Below, one piece after another: positions 50,660 through 57,992 of a DNA stretch of 64,000 bases (the stretch's first letter is position 1; every line of letters starts with the position of its first letter). The DNA is taken from the NCBI RefSeq assembly GCF_002387245.1, contig NZ_DGLD01000010.1:124001-188000 (forward strand), given 5' to 3'. Both the position numbers and the translations under genes were made by a program. The notes under the pieces are model-generated. The model searched no databases and was not told the origin of the DNA. It saw only the letters and a program-made list of their open reading frames with translations. The DNA is from Brevundimonas sp. UBA4553 (lineage in GTDB: Bacteria; Pseudomonadota; Alphaproteobacteria; Caulobacterales; Caulobacteraceae).

Positions 50660-52312
50660 TCAGTGGTTGTCCGCCTTGACCACCGGCAGTTCGTTGAACT
50701 GGTGGTGCGGCGGGGGCGACGACAGGGTCCACTCCAGGGTGGTGGCGCCTTCGCCCCACGGATTGGCCTCGCCCTTGCGACGACGGATCGCCGCCTCAGC
50801 CAGCATCACCAGGAAGACGGCGACGCCGATGATGGTGATCAGATAGCCGACCGACGAGATGTGGTTCCAGTAGGTGAAGGCTTCCGGATAGTCGATGTAG
50901 CGACGCGGCATGCCCTGCAGACCCAGGAAGTGCTGCGGGAAGAAGACCAGGTTCACGCCGACGAACATGATCCAGAAGTGGGTCGCGCCGAGGAACTCGT
51001 TGTACTTCACGCCGAACATCTTCTCGAACCAGTAGTAGAAGCCCGCGAAGATCGAGAAGATCGCGCCCAGCGACAGCACGTAGTGGAAGTGAGCCACGAC
51101 GTAGTAGGTGTCGTGCAGGCTGTAGTCGATGCCGGCGTTCGACAGCACCACGCCGGTCACGCCGCCGAGGGTGAACAGGAAGATGAAGCCCATCGCCCAC
51201 AGCATGGGCGTCTTGAAGGTGATCGAGCCGCCCCACATGGTGGCGATCCAGCTGAAGATCTTCACCCCGGTCGGCACGGCGATGATCATCGTCGCGGCCA
51301 CGAAATAGGCGCGCAGGTTGATGCTCATGCCCACGGTGTACATGTGGTGCGCCCACACGATGAAGCCGATGAAGCCGATGGCGACCATGGCGTAGGCCAT
51401 GGCGAGGTAGCCGAAGATCGGCTTCTTCGAGAAGGTCGAGACAATGTGCGAGATGATGCCGAAGCCCGGCAGGATCATGATGTAGACTTCGGGGTGACCG
51501 AAGAACCAGAACAGGTGCTGGTACATCACGGGATCGCCGCCGCCGGCCGGATCGAAGAACGAGGTGCCGAAGTTGCGGTCGGTCAGCAGCATGGTGATGG
51601 CGCCCGCCAGAACCGGCAGCGACAGCAGCAGCAGGAAGGCCGTGATCAGAACGCCCCAGGCGAACAGCGGCATACGGTGCAGGGTCATGCCCGGCGCGCG
51701 CATGTTGAAGATGGTGGTGATGAAGTTGATCGCGCCCAGGATGGACGAGGCGCCGGCGACGTGCAGCGAGAAGATCGCCAGGTCGAACGAAGGCCCCGTG
51801 TGGCCCATGGTGGAGAGCGGCGGATAGGCCGTCCAGCCGCCGCCAAAGCCCTTGCCCGGTCCGCCGTCGACGAACATCGACACGCACAGCAGGATGAAGG
51901 CCGCGACCAGCAGCCAGAACGAGATGTTGTTCATCCGCGGGAAGGCCATGTCCGGCGCGCCGATCATGATCGGCGTGAAGTAGTTGGCGAAGCCGCCCAT
52001 GGTCGCCGGCATGACGACGAAGAAGACCATGATCAGGGCGTGGGCCGTGACCGTGACGTTGTAGCCGTGCTTGGAGGCCTCGACGATCCCCAGTTGCTGG
52101 ATGATCGTGCCTTCCTTGAACAGCTGGATGCCCGGCTCAGCCAGTTCCCAGCGGATCAGGCCCGACAGGGCGCCGCCCACCAGACCGGTGAAGATGGCGA
52201 ACACCAGGTACAGAAGACCGATGTCCTTGTGGTTGGTCGACAGGAACCAGCGGGTGAAGAAACCCGGCTTGTGATCGTGATGATCGTCGTGAGTTGCGGC
52301 AGCGGTGGCCAT
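50660..52312 (-). CDS. ctaD: Cytochrome c oxidase subunit I
   Basis: The 550-residue catalytic subunit has 12 membrane helices and holds heme a, heme a3 and CuB. The His-Tyr pair lies in WFFGHPEVYIMILPGFG, the CuB histidines in VWAHHMYTVG, and the low-spin heme ligands in VTAHALIMVFF and YYVVAHFHYVLSLG. The D-channel aspartate pattern and the KVFSWI-like VKIFSWIATMWGG are visible. Aa3-type is supported by the neighbouring ctaB, ctaG and surf1. The short gap of 23 bases to ctaC suggests one transcript with ctaC. Confidence 0.98.
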   Translation of the reverse strand: MATAAATHDDHHDHKPGFFTRWFLSTNHKDIGLLYLVFAIFTGLVGGALSGLIRWELAEPGIQLFKEGTIIQQLGIVEASKHGYNVTVTAHALIMVFFVVMPATMGGFANYFTPIMIGAPDMAFPRMNNISFWLLVAAFILLCVSMFVDGGPGKGFGGGWTAYPPLSTMGHTGPSFDLAIFSLHVAGASSILGAINFITTIFNMRAPGMTLHRMPLFAWGVLITAFLLLLSLPVLAGAITMLLTDRNFGTSFFDPAGGGDPVMYQHLFWFFGHPEVYIMILPGFGIISHIVSTFSKKPIFGYLAMAYAMVAIGFIGFIVWAHHMYTVGMSINLRAYFVAATMIIAVPTGVKIFSWIATMWGGSITFKTPMLWAMGFIFLFTLGGVTGVVLSNAGIDYSLHDTYYVVAHFHYVLSLGAIFSIFAGFYYWFEKMFGVKYNEFLGATHFWIMFVGVNLVFFPQHFLGLQGMPRRYIDYPEAFTYWNHISSVGYLITIIGVAVFLVMLAEAAIRRRKGEANPWGEGATTLEWTLSSPPPHHQFNELPVVKADNH

Positions 52313-52335
52313 GATCTTGGGGCTCTCGCGTCTTG

Positions 52336-53307
52336 TTACTGGGCGGCCGGCGCGGCGGGCGCGGCAACGGCTGCGGGGGCCGCGGGAGCGGCGTCGGTCG
52401 GGGCGGCGGCGGCGTCAGCAGCCGAAGCGGCGACGACAGCGGCGGAGGGCGCAGCTGCTGCGGCGGCGGCTGCAGCAGCATCGTCGGCCTTCTTCGTCAT
52501 GGAGCCGCCTTTGGAGGCGACCCATGCGGCGAATTCGGCCTCGGTGACGACGTTGATCTGCATCGGCATGAAGGCGTGGTCGACGCCGCACAGCTCGGAG
52601 CACTGGCCATAGTAGATGCCGGTCTTCTCGGCCTTGAACCAGGTGTGGTTGATGCGGCCCGGAACGGCGTCGGTCTTCAGACCGAAGGCCGGCAGACCCA
52701 CGGCGTGGATCACGTCGGAGGCGGTGACCAGTAGTTCGACCGTCTTGCCGACAGGAACCACCATCGGTTCGTCGGCGGCCAGACGATAGAGGTGGGCCGG
52801 CGCCCTGTCCTCAGGCGTCATGTTCGAGATGTATTCGGCGATGCCCTGGTCGGGATATTCATAGGCCCAGTTCCACTGGTTGCCGGTGACCTTGACCGTC
52901 AGATCGACTTCCGGCGTGTCGTGATAGGCGAACAGCAGGCGGAACGAGAACAGCGAGATTCCCACCAGGATCAGCACGGGCACCACGGTCCAGATGATCT
53001 CGATGACCGTGTTGTGGCTCCACTTGGCCGGAACCGGGTTGGCCTTCTTGTTGTAGCGGATGGCGATCCAGATCAGCAGACCCAGCACCAGCAGGGTGAT
53101 GACCGTGATGATCGGCATCAGCACCACATTGTGGAAGAAGATCGCCTCGTGCTTCAGCGGCGACGCGGCCGGTTGCAGGTCAATTCCGCCCGGGGTCGGT
53201 TGACCCAGCAGATCCTGCGCCCATGCCGGCGCGGCGACGAAGGCGGCAAGGGCGGTCGCGGCGACACCGCCTCCGATCCGCGCCATGGCTCGCGTGCCCA
53301 TCCCCAT
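52336..53307 (-). CDS. ctaC: Cytochrome c oxidase subunit II
   Basis: The 323-residue subunit carries a signal peptide (cleaved after AWAQ), two membrane helices (VVLMPIITVITLLVLGLLIWIA and IWTVVPVLILVGISLFSF) and the periplasmic CuA domain with GQCSELCGVDHAFMPM (about residues 230-245) and WNWAYEYPD. It accepts electrons from cytochrome c. From about residue 269 to the end it has an Ala/Pro-rich tail of some 54 residues that is unusual in this family. I chose ATG 53307 because GAGG precedes it at proper distance; ATG 53319 is also in frame. Confidence 0.95.
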   Translation of the reverse strand: MGMGTRAMARIGGGVAATALAAFVAAPAWAQDLLGQPTPGGIDLQPAASPLKHEAIFFHNVVLMPIITVITLLVLGLLIWIAIRYNKKANPVPAKWSHNTVIEIIWTVVPVLILVGISLFSFRLLFAYHDTPEVDLTVKVTGNQWNWAYEYPDQGIAEYISNMTPEDRAPAHLYRLAADEPMVVPVGKTVELLVTASDVIHAVGLPAFGLKTDAVPGRINHTWFKAEKTGIYYGQCSELCGVDHAFMPMQINVVTEAEFAAWVASKGGSMTKKADDAAAAAAAAAAPSAAVVAASAADAAAAPTDAAPAAPAAVAAPAAPAAQ

Positions 53308-53482
53308 TCGAATCCTCATAAACCGTTTCGCAGCCGATACTTGCGAGCAATTCGCAAACACCCCCGGGTCCTGGACAGACCTCGGCGTTTCAGGCCGGTC
53401 CTTATCGGCTCGGGTTGCGCTTGCCAAGCGATCAAGACGCTCAAGTGGCGACATGCGGCGAAACTTCGGCGGATTAATTCGC

Positions 53483-53524
53483 TGTCATGTAGCGACAGCT
53501 ACCTTGCAGCGCACGATACCTTGC
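53483..53524 (+). promoter_or_regulatory. Operator-like repeats before the PadR gene
   Basis: TGTC-N7-GACA (53483-53497) and the overlapping GTAGC-GACA-GCTAC (53489-53502) are inverted repeats. They are followed by two copies of TACCTTGC (53500-53507 and 53517-53524) spaced by 17 bases. Direct and inverted repeats of this type suit an autoregulated PadR promoter; the region also serves ctaC in the other direction. Confidence 0.45.
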
Positions 53525-53556
53525 GATACCCATTCGTCATCAACGAAGGGAACGCC

Positions 53557-53973
53557 ATGCCCGACTCCATCGACATCCAACTGAAGAAAGGCGTGCTGGG
53601 ATTATGCGTGCTGGCCCTGCTGGCCCGCGACGACAGCTACGCCTACGAAATCGCCAGCCGCCTGTCCGACGCCATCGGCATGGGGGAAGGCACGATCTAT
53701 CCGCTGATGCGCCGCATGCAGACGGACGGCCTGGTCGAGACCTATCTGGTCGAATCCTCCAGCGGCCCGTCGCGCAAGTATTATCGCCTGACGGCCGCCG
53801 GCCGCGCCGCTCTGGAAGGCCAGACCGCCGAATGGCGAGCCTTCGCCCAGGCCGTCGACGCCCTGGTGGCGAACACCGCGCCGCACAGCGACGCCATAGC
53901 CGCAGGCGCGCCGGTCGAACCGGCCGCCCTGACCGACCAATCCGCAGACGCTCAACGGGGAGCTGAACAATGA
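53557..53973 (+). CDS. PadR family transcriptional regulator
   Basis: The 138-residue protein starts with LKKGVLGLCVLALLARDDSYAYEIASRLSD and has GMGEGTIYPLMRRMQTDGLVETYL and SRKYYRLTAAGRAAL, the PadR winged-helix pattern, and then a helix and an Ala/Pro-rich tail. PadR proteins usually repress genes next to them and respond to small molecules. The ATG at 53557 follows GAAGGGAACGCC. Its stop overlaps the start of the HAAS-domain gene by four bases, so it is co-translated with it. Confidence 0.93.
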   Translation: MPDSIDIQLKKGVLGLCVLALLARDDSYAYEIASRLSDAIGMGEGTIYPLMRRMQTDGLVETYLVESSSGPSRKYYRLTAAGRAALEGQTAEWRAFAQAVDALVANTAPHSDAIAAGAPVEPAALTDQSADAQRGAEQ

Positions 53974-54536
53974 ACCGCGCCGAATTTCTGGCCCGCCTGA
54001 AACGCGGTCTGGTCGGGCTGCCGACCACCACGGCCAACGACATCGTCGCCGACTATGAAAGCCACTTCGCCGACGGCGCCGCCGCCGGCCGCACCGAGGC
54101 GCAGGTCGCCGAGGCCCTGGGCGATCCCGATCGCCTGGCCCGTGAACTGAAGGCCGAGGCCAGCGCCCAGCGCTGGACCCAGGAACAGTCGCCGCCCGCC
54201 GCCGCCGGCGCCATCTTCGGCATCCTCGGTCTGGGGGCGATCGACATCCTGATTTTGCTGCCTATCGCCCTGCCGGTGTTCGGCACCGTCCTGTCCATGC
54301 TGATCGGGGGCGTTGCAGTCTTCGTCGCCGGCGGTTTCGTCATGGTGGCCGGCTCCTTCATGGGCCTGCCGGGCGGCGCTCTGGCTGCAGCCCTGCTCGG
54401 GGTCGGCCTGATGGGCCTTGGCGTCTTCATGGTCGCCCTGATGGCCCTGCTGACCAAGTGGCTGATCGACGCCACCATCTGGTACGCCCGCCTGCACTAC
54501 CGGGTGATCAAGCCCGCCCTCGAACCGCAAGCCTGA
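53970..54536 (+). CDS. DUF1700/HAAS domain membrane protein
   Basis: The 188-residue protein begins with MNRAEFLARLKRGLVGLP and an acidic-basic helical domain of about 75 residues (ADYESHFADGAAAGRTEAQVAEALGDPDRLARELK), the HAAS pattern of DUF1700 proteins, followed by three membrane helices. HAAS domains often accompany PadR regulators and are thought to work as membrane-bound anti-factor-like partners, although the mechanism is not proven. It overlaps the PadR gene by four bases and is followed after 21 bases by the DUF2807 gene. Confidence 0.92.
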   Translation: MNRAEFLARLKRGLVGLPTTTANDIVADYESHFADGAAAGRTEAQVAEALGDPDRLARELKAEASAQRWTQEQSPPAAAGAIFGILGLGAIDILILLPIALPVFGTVLSMLIGGVAVFVAGGFVMVAGSFMGLPGGALAAALLGVGLMGLGVFMVALMALLTKWLIDATIWYARLHYRVIKPALEPQA

Positions 54537-54557
54537 GCCCAAAGGGAGATTAATGTC

Positions 54558-55337
54558 ATGATCCGCAATCTGCTCATCATCTCCGCCGCTGGCCTGGTTC
54601 TGGCCGTTGTCGGCATCGGCGGCGCCTTCGCCGTCGGGGGTCGCGATCTGGCCCGCCATGACTGGACCTGGGTCGTCACCGACGACGAGCCCGGCGACGA
54701 CGGCTTCACCATCGAACGCGGCCAGGTCTCGCCCGAGATCACCCGCACCATCGCCTGGGTCGACGGCCCGCGCCTGGCCATCGATATTCCGGCCGACGTG
54801 ATCTACGACCAGCAGGCCGACGCCCCCGGCATCACCGTCTCCGGCGCCGAGACGATCGTGAACCGCGTCCGCTTCTCCAACGGCCGACTGACCCTGGACG
54901 AAGGCCCGCGCGGCGACCGCAGCTACGTCCGCTGGACCCGCACCGGCATTCGCGGCTGGAGCGAGACCGACGCCCTGAAGATCGTCATCAAGGCCCCTGC
55001 GGTGAAGACCTTCGACCTGTCCGGCCCCACCGAGCTGAAGATCCGTGGTTACGACCAGCCGACCCTGGACGTGACCCTGACCGGGTCCTCGGACGTAAAG
55101 GTGCAAGGCCGCACCGAGACGGTGACGGTGGACGTGTCCGGCGCCGGCGACGCCCGTCTGGACGAACTGATCGTCAATGACGCCAAGGTCCGCGTCAGCG
55201 GCTCCGGCGACGTCCGGGTCGGCCCCAGCAACAAGGCCGACGTCGATGTCTCGGGCAGCGGCGAGGTGCGCCTGACGCGCCGTCCCGCCGAACTGCGCCA
55301 GTCGGTCAGCGGTTCGGGTGAAGTCACGGAAGACTGA
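54558..55337 (+). CDS. DUF2807 (GIN domain) exported protein
   Basis: The 259-residue protein has an N-terminal hydrophobic segment (IRNLLIISAAGLVLAVVGIGGAFAVGG) that acts as a signal or anchor. The second half is a run of short strands rich in Val, Gly and Asp (FDLSGPTELKIRGY, GSSDVKVQG, VDVSGAGDARLDEL), as in DUF2807, a putative adhesin-head beta-helix family. The layout PadR-HAAS-DUF2807 is a recurrent cassette. A good terminator follows. The third gene starts with a GGGAGATTAATGTC leader. Function and ligand are unknown. Confidence 0.9.
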   Translation: MIRNLLIISAAGLVLAVVGIGGAFAVGGRDLARHDWTWVVTDDEPGDDGFTIERGQVSPEITRTIAWVDGPRLAIDIPADVIYDQQADAPGITVSGAETIVNRVRFSNGRLTLDEGPRGDRSYVRWTRTGIRGWSETDALKIVIKAPAVKTFDLSGPTELKIRGYDQPTLDVTLTGSSDVKVQGRTETVTVDVSGAGDARLDELIVNDAKVRVSGSGDVRVGPSNKADVDVSGSGEVRLTRRPAELRQSVSGSGEVTED

Positions 55338-55358
55338 TCCCCGACTTCCGCACGACCA

Positions 55359-55391
55359 ACGGCCCCTTTCGCTCTGCGAGAGGGGCCGTTC
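55359..55391 (+). terminator. Intrinsic terminator of the PadR/HAAS/DUF2807 operon
   Basis: AACGGCCCCT (55359-55368) pairs perfectly with AGGGGCCGTT (55382-55391), and the inner loop can extend the stem. It is followed by CTTCAT, 21 bases after the DUF2807 stop. Confidence 0.8.
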
Positions 55392-55451
55392 TTCATCCCG
55401 TCCCGTGATCTGCCCCGTGACGGAGGCCGGTCGAGCGCCTATCTAGCCTGC

Positions 55452-56882
55452 ATGACCGCAGCCGCCTCCCCCTCCCCCATCCTCGACGCGTCCGGCGTGG
55501 CCCCCGACGAGGCCCTGTCGATCCTGCAGACGGCCCTGGCCGGCGCCGACGACGGCGAACTGTTCCTGGAAAGGACCGAGAGCGAATCCCTGGTCTTCGA
55601 CGACGGGCGGCTGAAGGGCGCCTCCTATGACGCGGTCGAGGGTTTCGGCCTGCGCGTCGTGGCGGGCGAGACCGCCGGCTACGCCCACGCCAACGAGATT
55701 TCGGCCGCCGCCATTCGCCGCGCCGCCGACAGCGCCTCCCTGGCCAAGCGCGGCTACGCTGGTCACGCCGCAGAAGCCCCGCGCGCCACCAATCAGAAAC
55801 TCTATGACGAGGTCGATCCCCTCGCCTCGCCCGGTTTCTCGGACAAGATCGAACTGCTGTCCGAAATCGACGCCTGGGCGCGCGCGCGCGATCCGCGCGT
55901 GGTCCAGGTCTCGGCCTCCATCATCGGCGAGCGCCGCGCGGTGGAGATCCTGCGCGCCGACGGCCGCCTGCTCAGCGACGTGCGCCCTCTGGTCCGCCTG
56001 AACGTGTCGGTCACCGTCGAGCGTGACGGCAAGCGCGAGAGCGCCTCCTCCGGCGCCGGCGGCCGTGCGGGCTTTGAAGCCTGGATCGCCCCAGACCGCT
56101 GGCAAGGCCAGATCGACGAGGCTCTGAGGCAGGCCCTGGTCAACCTCGACGCCATCGACTGCCCGGCGGGCGAGATGGACGTGGTTCTGGGCGCGGGCTG
56201 GCCCGGCGTCCTCCTGCACGAGGCGGTCGGCCATGGCTTCGAGGGCGACTTCCACAGGAAGGGCTCGTCGGTCTTCAGCGGCAAGATGGGCCAGCGCGTC
56301 GCCGCCCCCGGCGTGACCGTGGTGGACGACGGCTCCATTTCCGGGCGTCGCGGCTCCCTGTCCTTCGACGACGAAGGCACCCCGACCTCGCGCACGGTCC
56401 TGATCGAGGACGGGGTCATGGTCGGCCTGATGCATGACCGGCTGTCGGCGCGTCAGCTGGGCGCCAGCGCCACCGGCAACGGCCGTCGCCAGTCCTTCGC
56501 CCACATCCCCATGCCGCGCATGACCAACACCTTCATGGAAGGCGGCAAGGATTCCAAGGCCGACATGATCGCCTCGACCAAACGCGGCCTCTACGCCGCC
56601 AACTTCGGCGGCGGCCAGGTGGACATCACCAACGGCAAGTTCGTCTTCCAGTGCACCGAGGCCTACCTGATCGAGGACGGCAAGATCACCGCCCCGGTGC
56701 GCGGAGCCACCCTGATCGGCGACGGCGCCACGGCCCTGACCCATATCCAGATGATCGGCGACGACTTCGCCTTCGACCCCGGCGTCGGCACCTGCGGCAA
56801 GGCCGGCCAGGGCGTTCCCGTCGGCATCGGCCAGCCCAGCCTCAAGATCGGCGGCCTGACCGTGGGCGGCACGGCGGTCTAG
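55452..56882 (+). CDS. tldD: Metalloprotease TldD
   Basis: The 476-residue protein is TldD: the metal motif HEAVGHGFEGDF (HExxxH), SSVFSGKMGQRVAAPGVTVVDDG, and C-terminal GGGQVDITNGKFVFQCTEAYLIEDGKITAPVRGATLIG. TldD works with TldE (PmbA) to degrade unstructured peptides and to process modified peptides such as microcins. No tldE gene is nearby, which is usual in Proteobacteria. The start is ATG 55452. The stop overlaps that of the convergent GumN-like gene (CTAG). Confidence 0.95.
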   Translation: MTAAASPSPILDASGVAPDEALSILQTALAGADDGELFLERTESESLVFDDGRLKGASYDAVEGFGLRVVAGETAGYAHANEISAAAIRRAADSASLAKRGYAGHAAEAPRATNQKLYDEVDPLASPGFSDKIELLSEIDAWARARDPRVVQVSASIIGERRAVEILRADGRLLSDVRPLVRLNVSVTVERDGKRESASSGAGGRAGFEAWIAPDRWQGQIDEALRQALVNLDAIDCPAGEMDVVLGAGWPGVLLHEAVGHGFEGDFHRKGSSVFSGKMGQRVAAPGVTVVDDGSISGRRGSLSFDDEGTPTSRTVLIEDGVMVGLMHDRLSARQLGASATGNGRRQSFAHIPMPRMTNTFMEGGKDSKADMIASTKRGLYAANFGGGQVDITNGKFVFQCTEAYLIEDGKITAPVRGATLIGDGATALTHIQMIGDDFAFDPGVGTCGKAGQGVPVGIGQPSLKIGGLTVGGTAV

Positions 56883-57844
56883 GGCGCCGCAGCTTCCGCA
56901 ACAGCCGCCTTCCATTCCGGCCCCTCGATCTCGTAGCCCTGGGCCGCCAGGGTATCGAGCACGCCTTCCGGCTCGGCCAGGACGCGCAGTTGGGCCACCG
57001 CCATGGTGACGCCGGGCTCGCCCAGGGCCGTCTGGACCGCTTCGGCCCACTGGCGGCGCAGCAGGGGCGCGATCTCGGGATCGCCCCACGGCCAGCACAG
57101 GCCCAGCGCCTGCTCCAGGGGTTGCGCCATGACCGCGGGAACGCGCCGCGCCCGCCAGTCCGCGATCCGCATCGCCGCCCCCTCCGGCCCGACCTCGGCG
57201 GCGGCCAGGGCGCGCTCCACACAGGTCGCATAGGTGGCGGGCGGAGCGGTGATCAGGCTGTCGACGATCTCGTCGCCGCGCACAGTCCCGACCGGCCGCA
57301 GCGGTATGCGGGCCTCGCGCGCCACCTTCTTGATGACATCGGTGGCGTTCCGGGTGCGCCCGCGCTCATAGCCGGCGTGATCGCTCATCAGATCCATGCT
57401 CAGGATCATCAGGCTGTTGGTGCGCCAGCTGTCGTTCTTCTGATCCGCCATCTCCGTTTCCAGTCGCGCCTGCACCTCTGGCGACAGATAGTCGGCGGTC
57501 GTCGTGCCGCGCGGCAGGGTCGCGATCGTGCGGATTCGCCATATCAGGCGCAGGACGTCGGTGACCGAGGCCCGCCCCTCCTGTGGAAACAGGATTCGCT
57601 GCGACCGCCGCGTCGCCGCCTCCAGCGCCTCGGGCCGCCATTCGACATCGCGCGGCACGCCGCTGATGGCGCCCACTAGGATCAGGGTGCTGTCGCCGCG
57701 CGTCACCTCCCAGACCGGGGCGTCCGTGCGACGGGCCGTGACCACGATCTCGTCGACCGTGGTGGCGACCTCCTGCGCCCATGCGGGCAGAGGCAGGACA
57801 AGGCCAAGAACTACAGCCGACATGAGGAAGAGACGAGACATCAT
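56879..57844 (-). CDS. TraB/GumN family exported protein
   Basis: The 321-residue product has a signal peptide (cleavage after AWAQ, about residue 24) and then the GumN/TraB pattern: PVWEVTRGDSTLILVGAISGVP, with EVEWRPEALEAA and later LMILSMDLMSDHAGYERG and IPLRPVGTVRGDEIVDSL. Family members are TIKI-like putative metalloproteases, but catalytic residues are not assured here. Residues 30-39 read VDEIVVTARR, almost a TonB box, which is unexpected in this family. The gene converges on tldD with a four-base overlap. Confidence 0.85.
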   Translation of the reverse strand: MMSRLFLMSAVVLGLVLPLPAWAQEVATTVDEIVVTARRTDAPVWEVTRGDSTLILVGAISGVPRDVEWRPEALEAATRRSQRILFPQEGRASVTDVLRLIWRIRTIATLPRGTTTADYLSPEVQARLETEMADQKNDSWRTNSLMILSMDLMSDHAGYERGRTRNATDVIKKVAREARIPLRPVGTVRGDEIVDSLITAPPATYATCVERALAAAEVGPEGAAMRIADWRARRVPAVMAQPLEQALGLCWPWGDPEIAPLLRRQWAEAVQTALGEPGVTMAVAQLRVLAEPEGVLDTLAAQGYEIEGPEWKAAVAEAAAP

Positions 57845-57992
57845 GAACCAGTGAATATCAGTAACCAGCCAAGGCGTAATCTGACTATTCGGTAATGCTG
57901 TCCGCGATTTAATCCACCTGTCAGGCTTGTAACTGGAGACCAGGCGTTCCTGCCGTCACACCTTCCCCACGACCGAGGGAGAGACCGACGCC

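Noticed and set aside
50663..52612. A 649-codon open frame on the plus strand opposite ctaD
   Set aside because: It is antisense to a clearly conserved gene and shows the His/Asp/Arg/Gln-rich composition of shadow frames.
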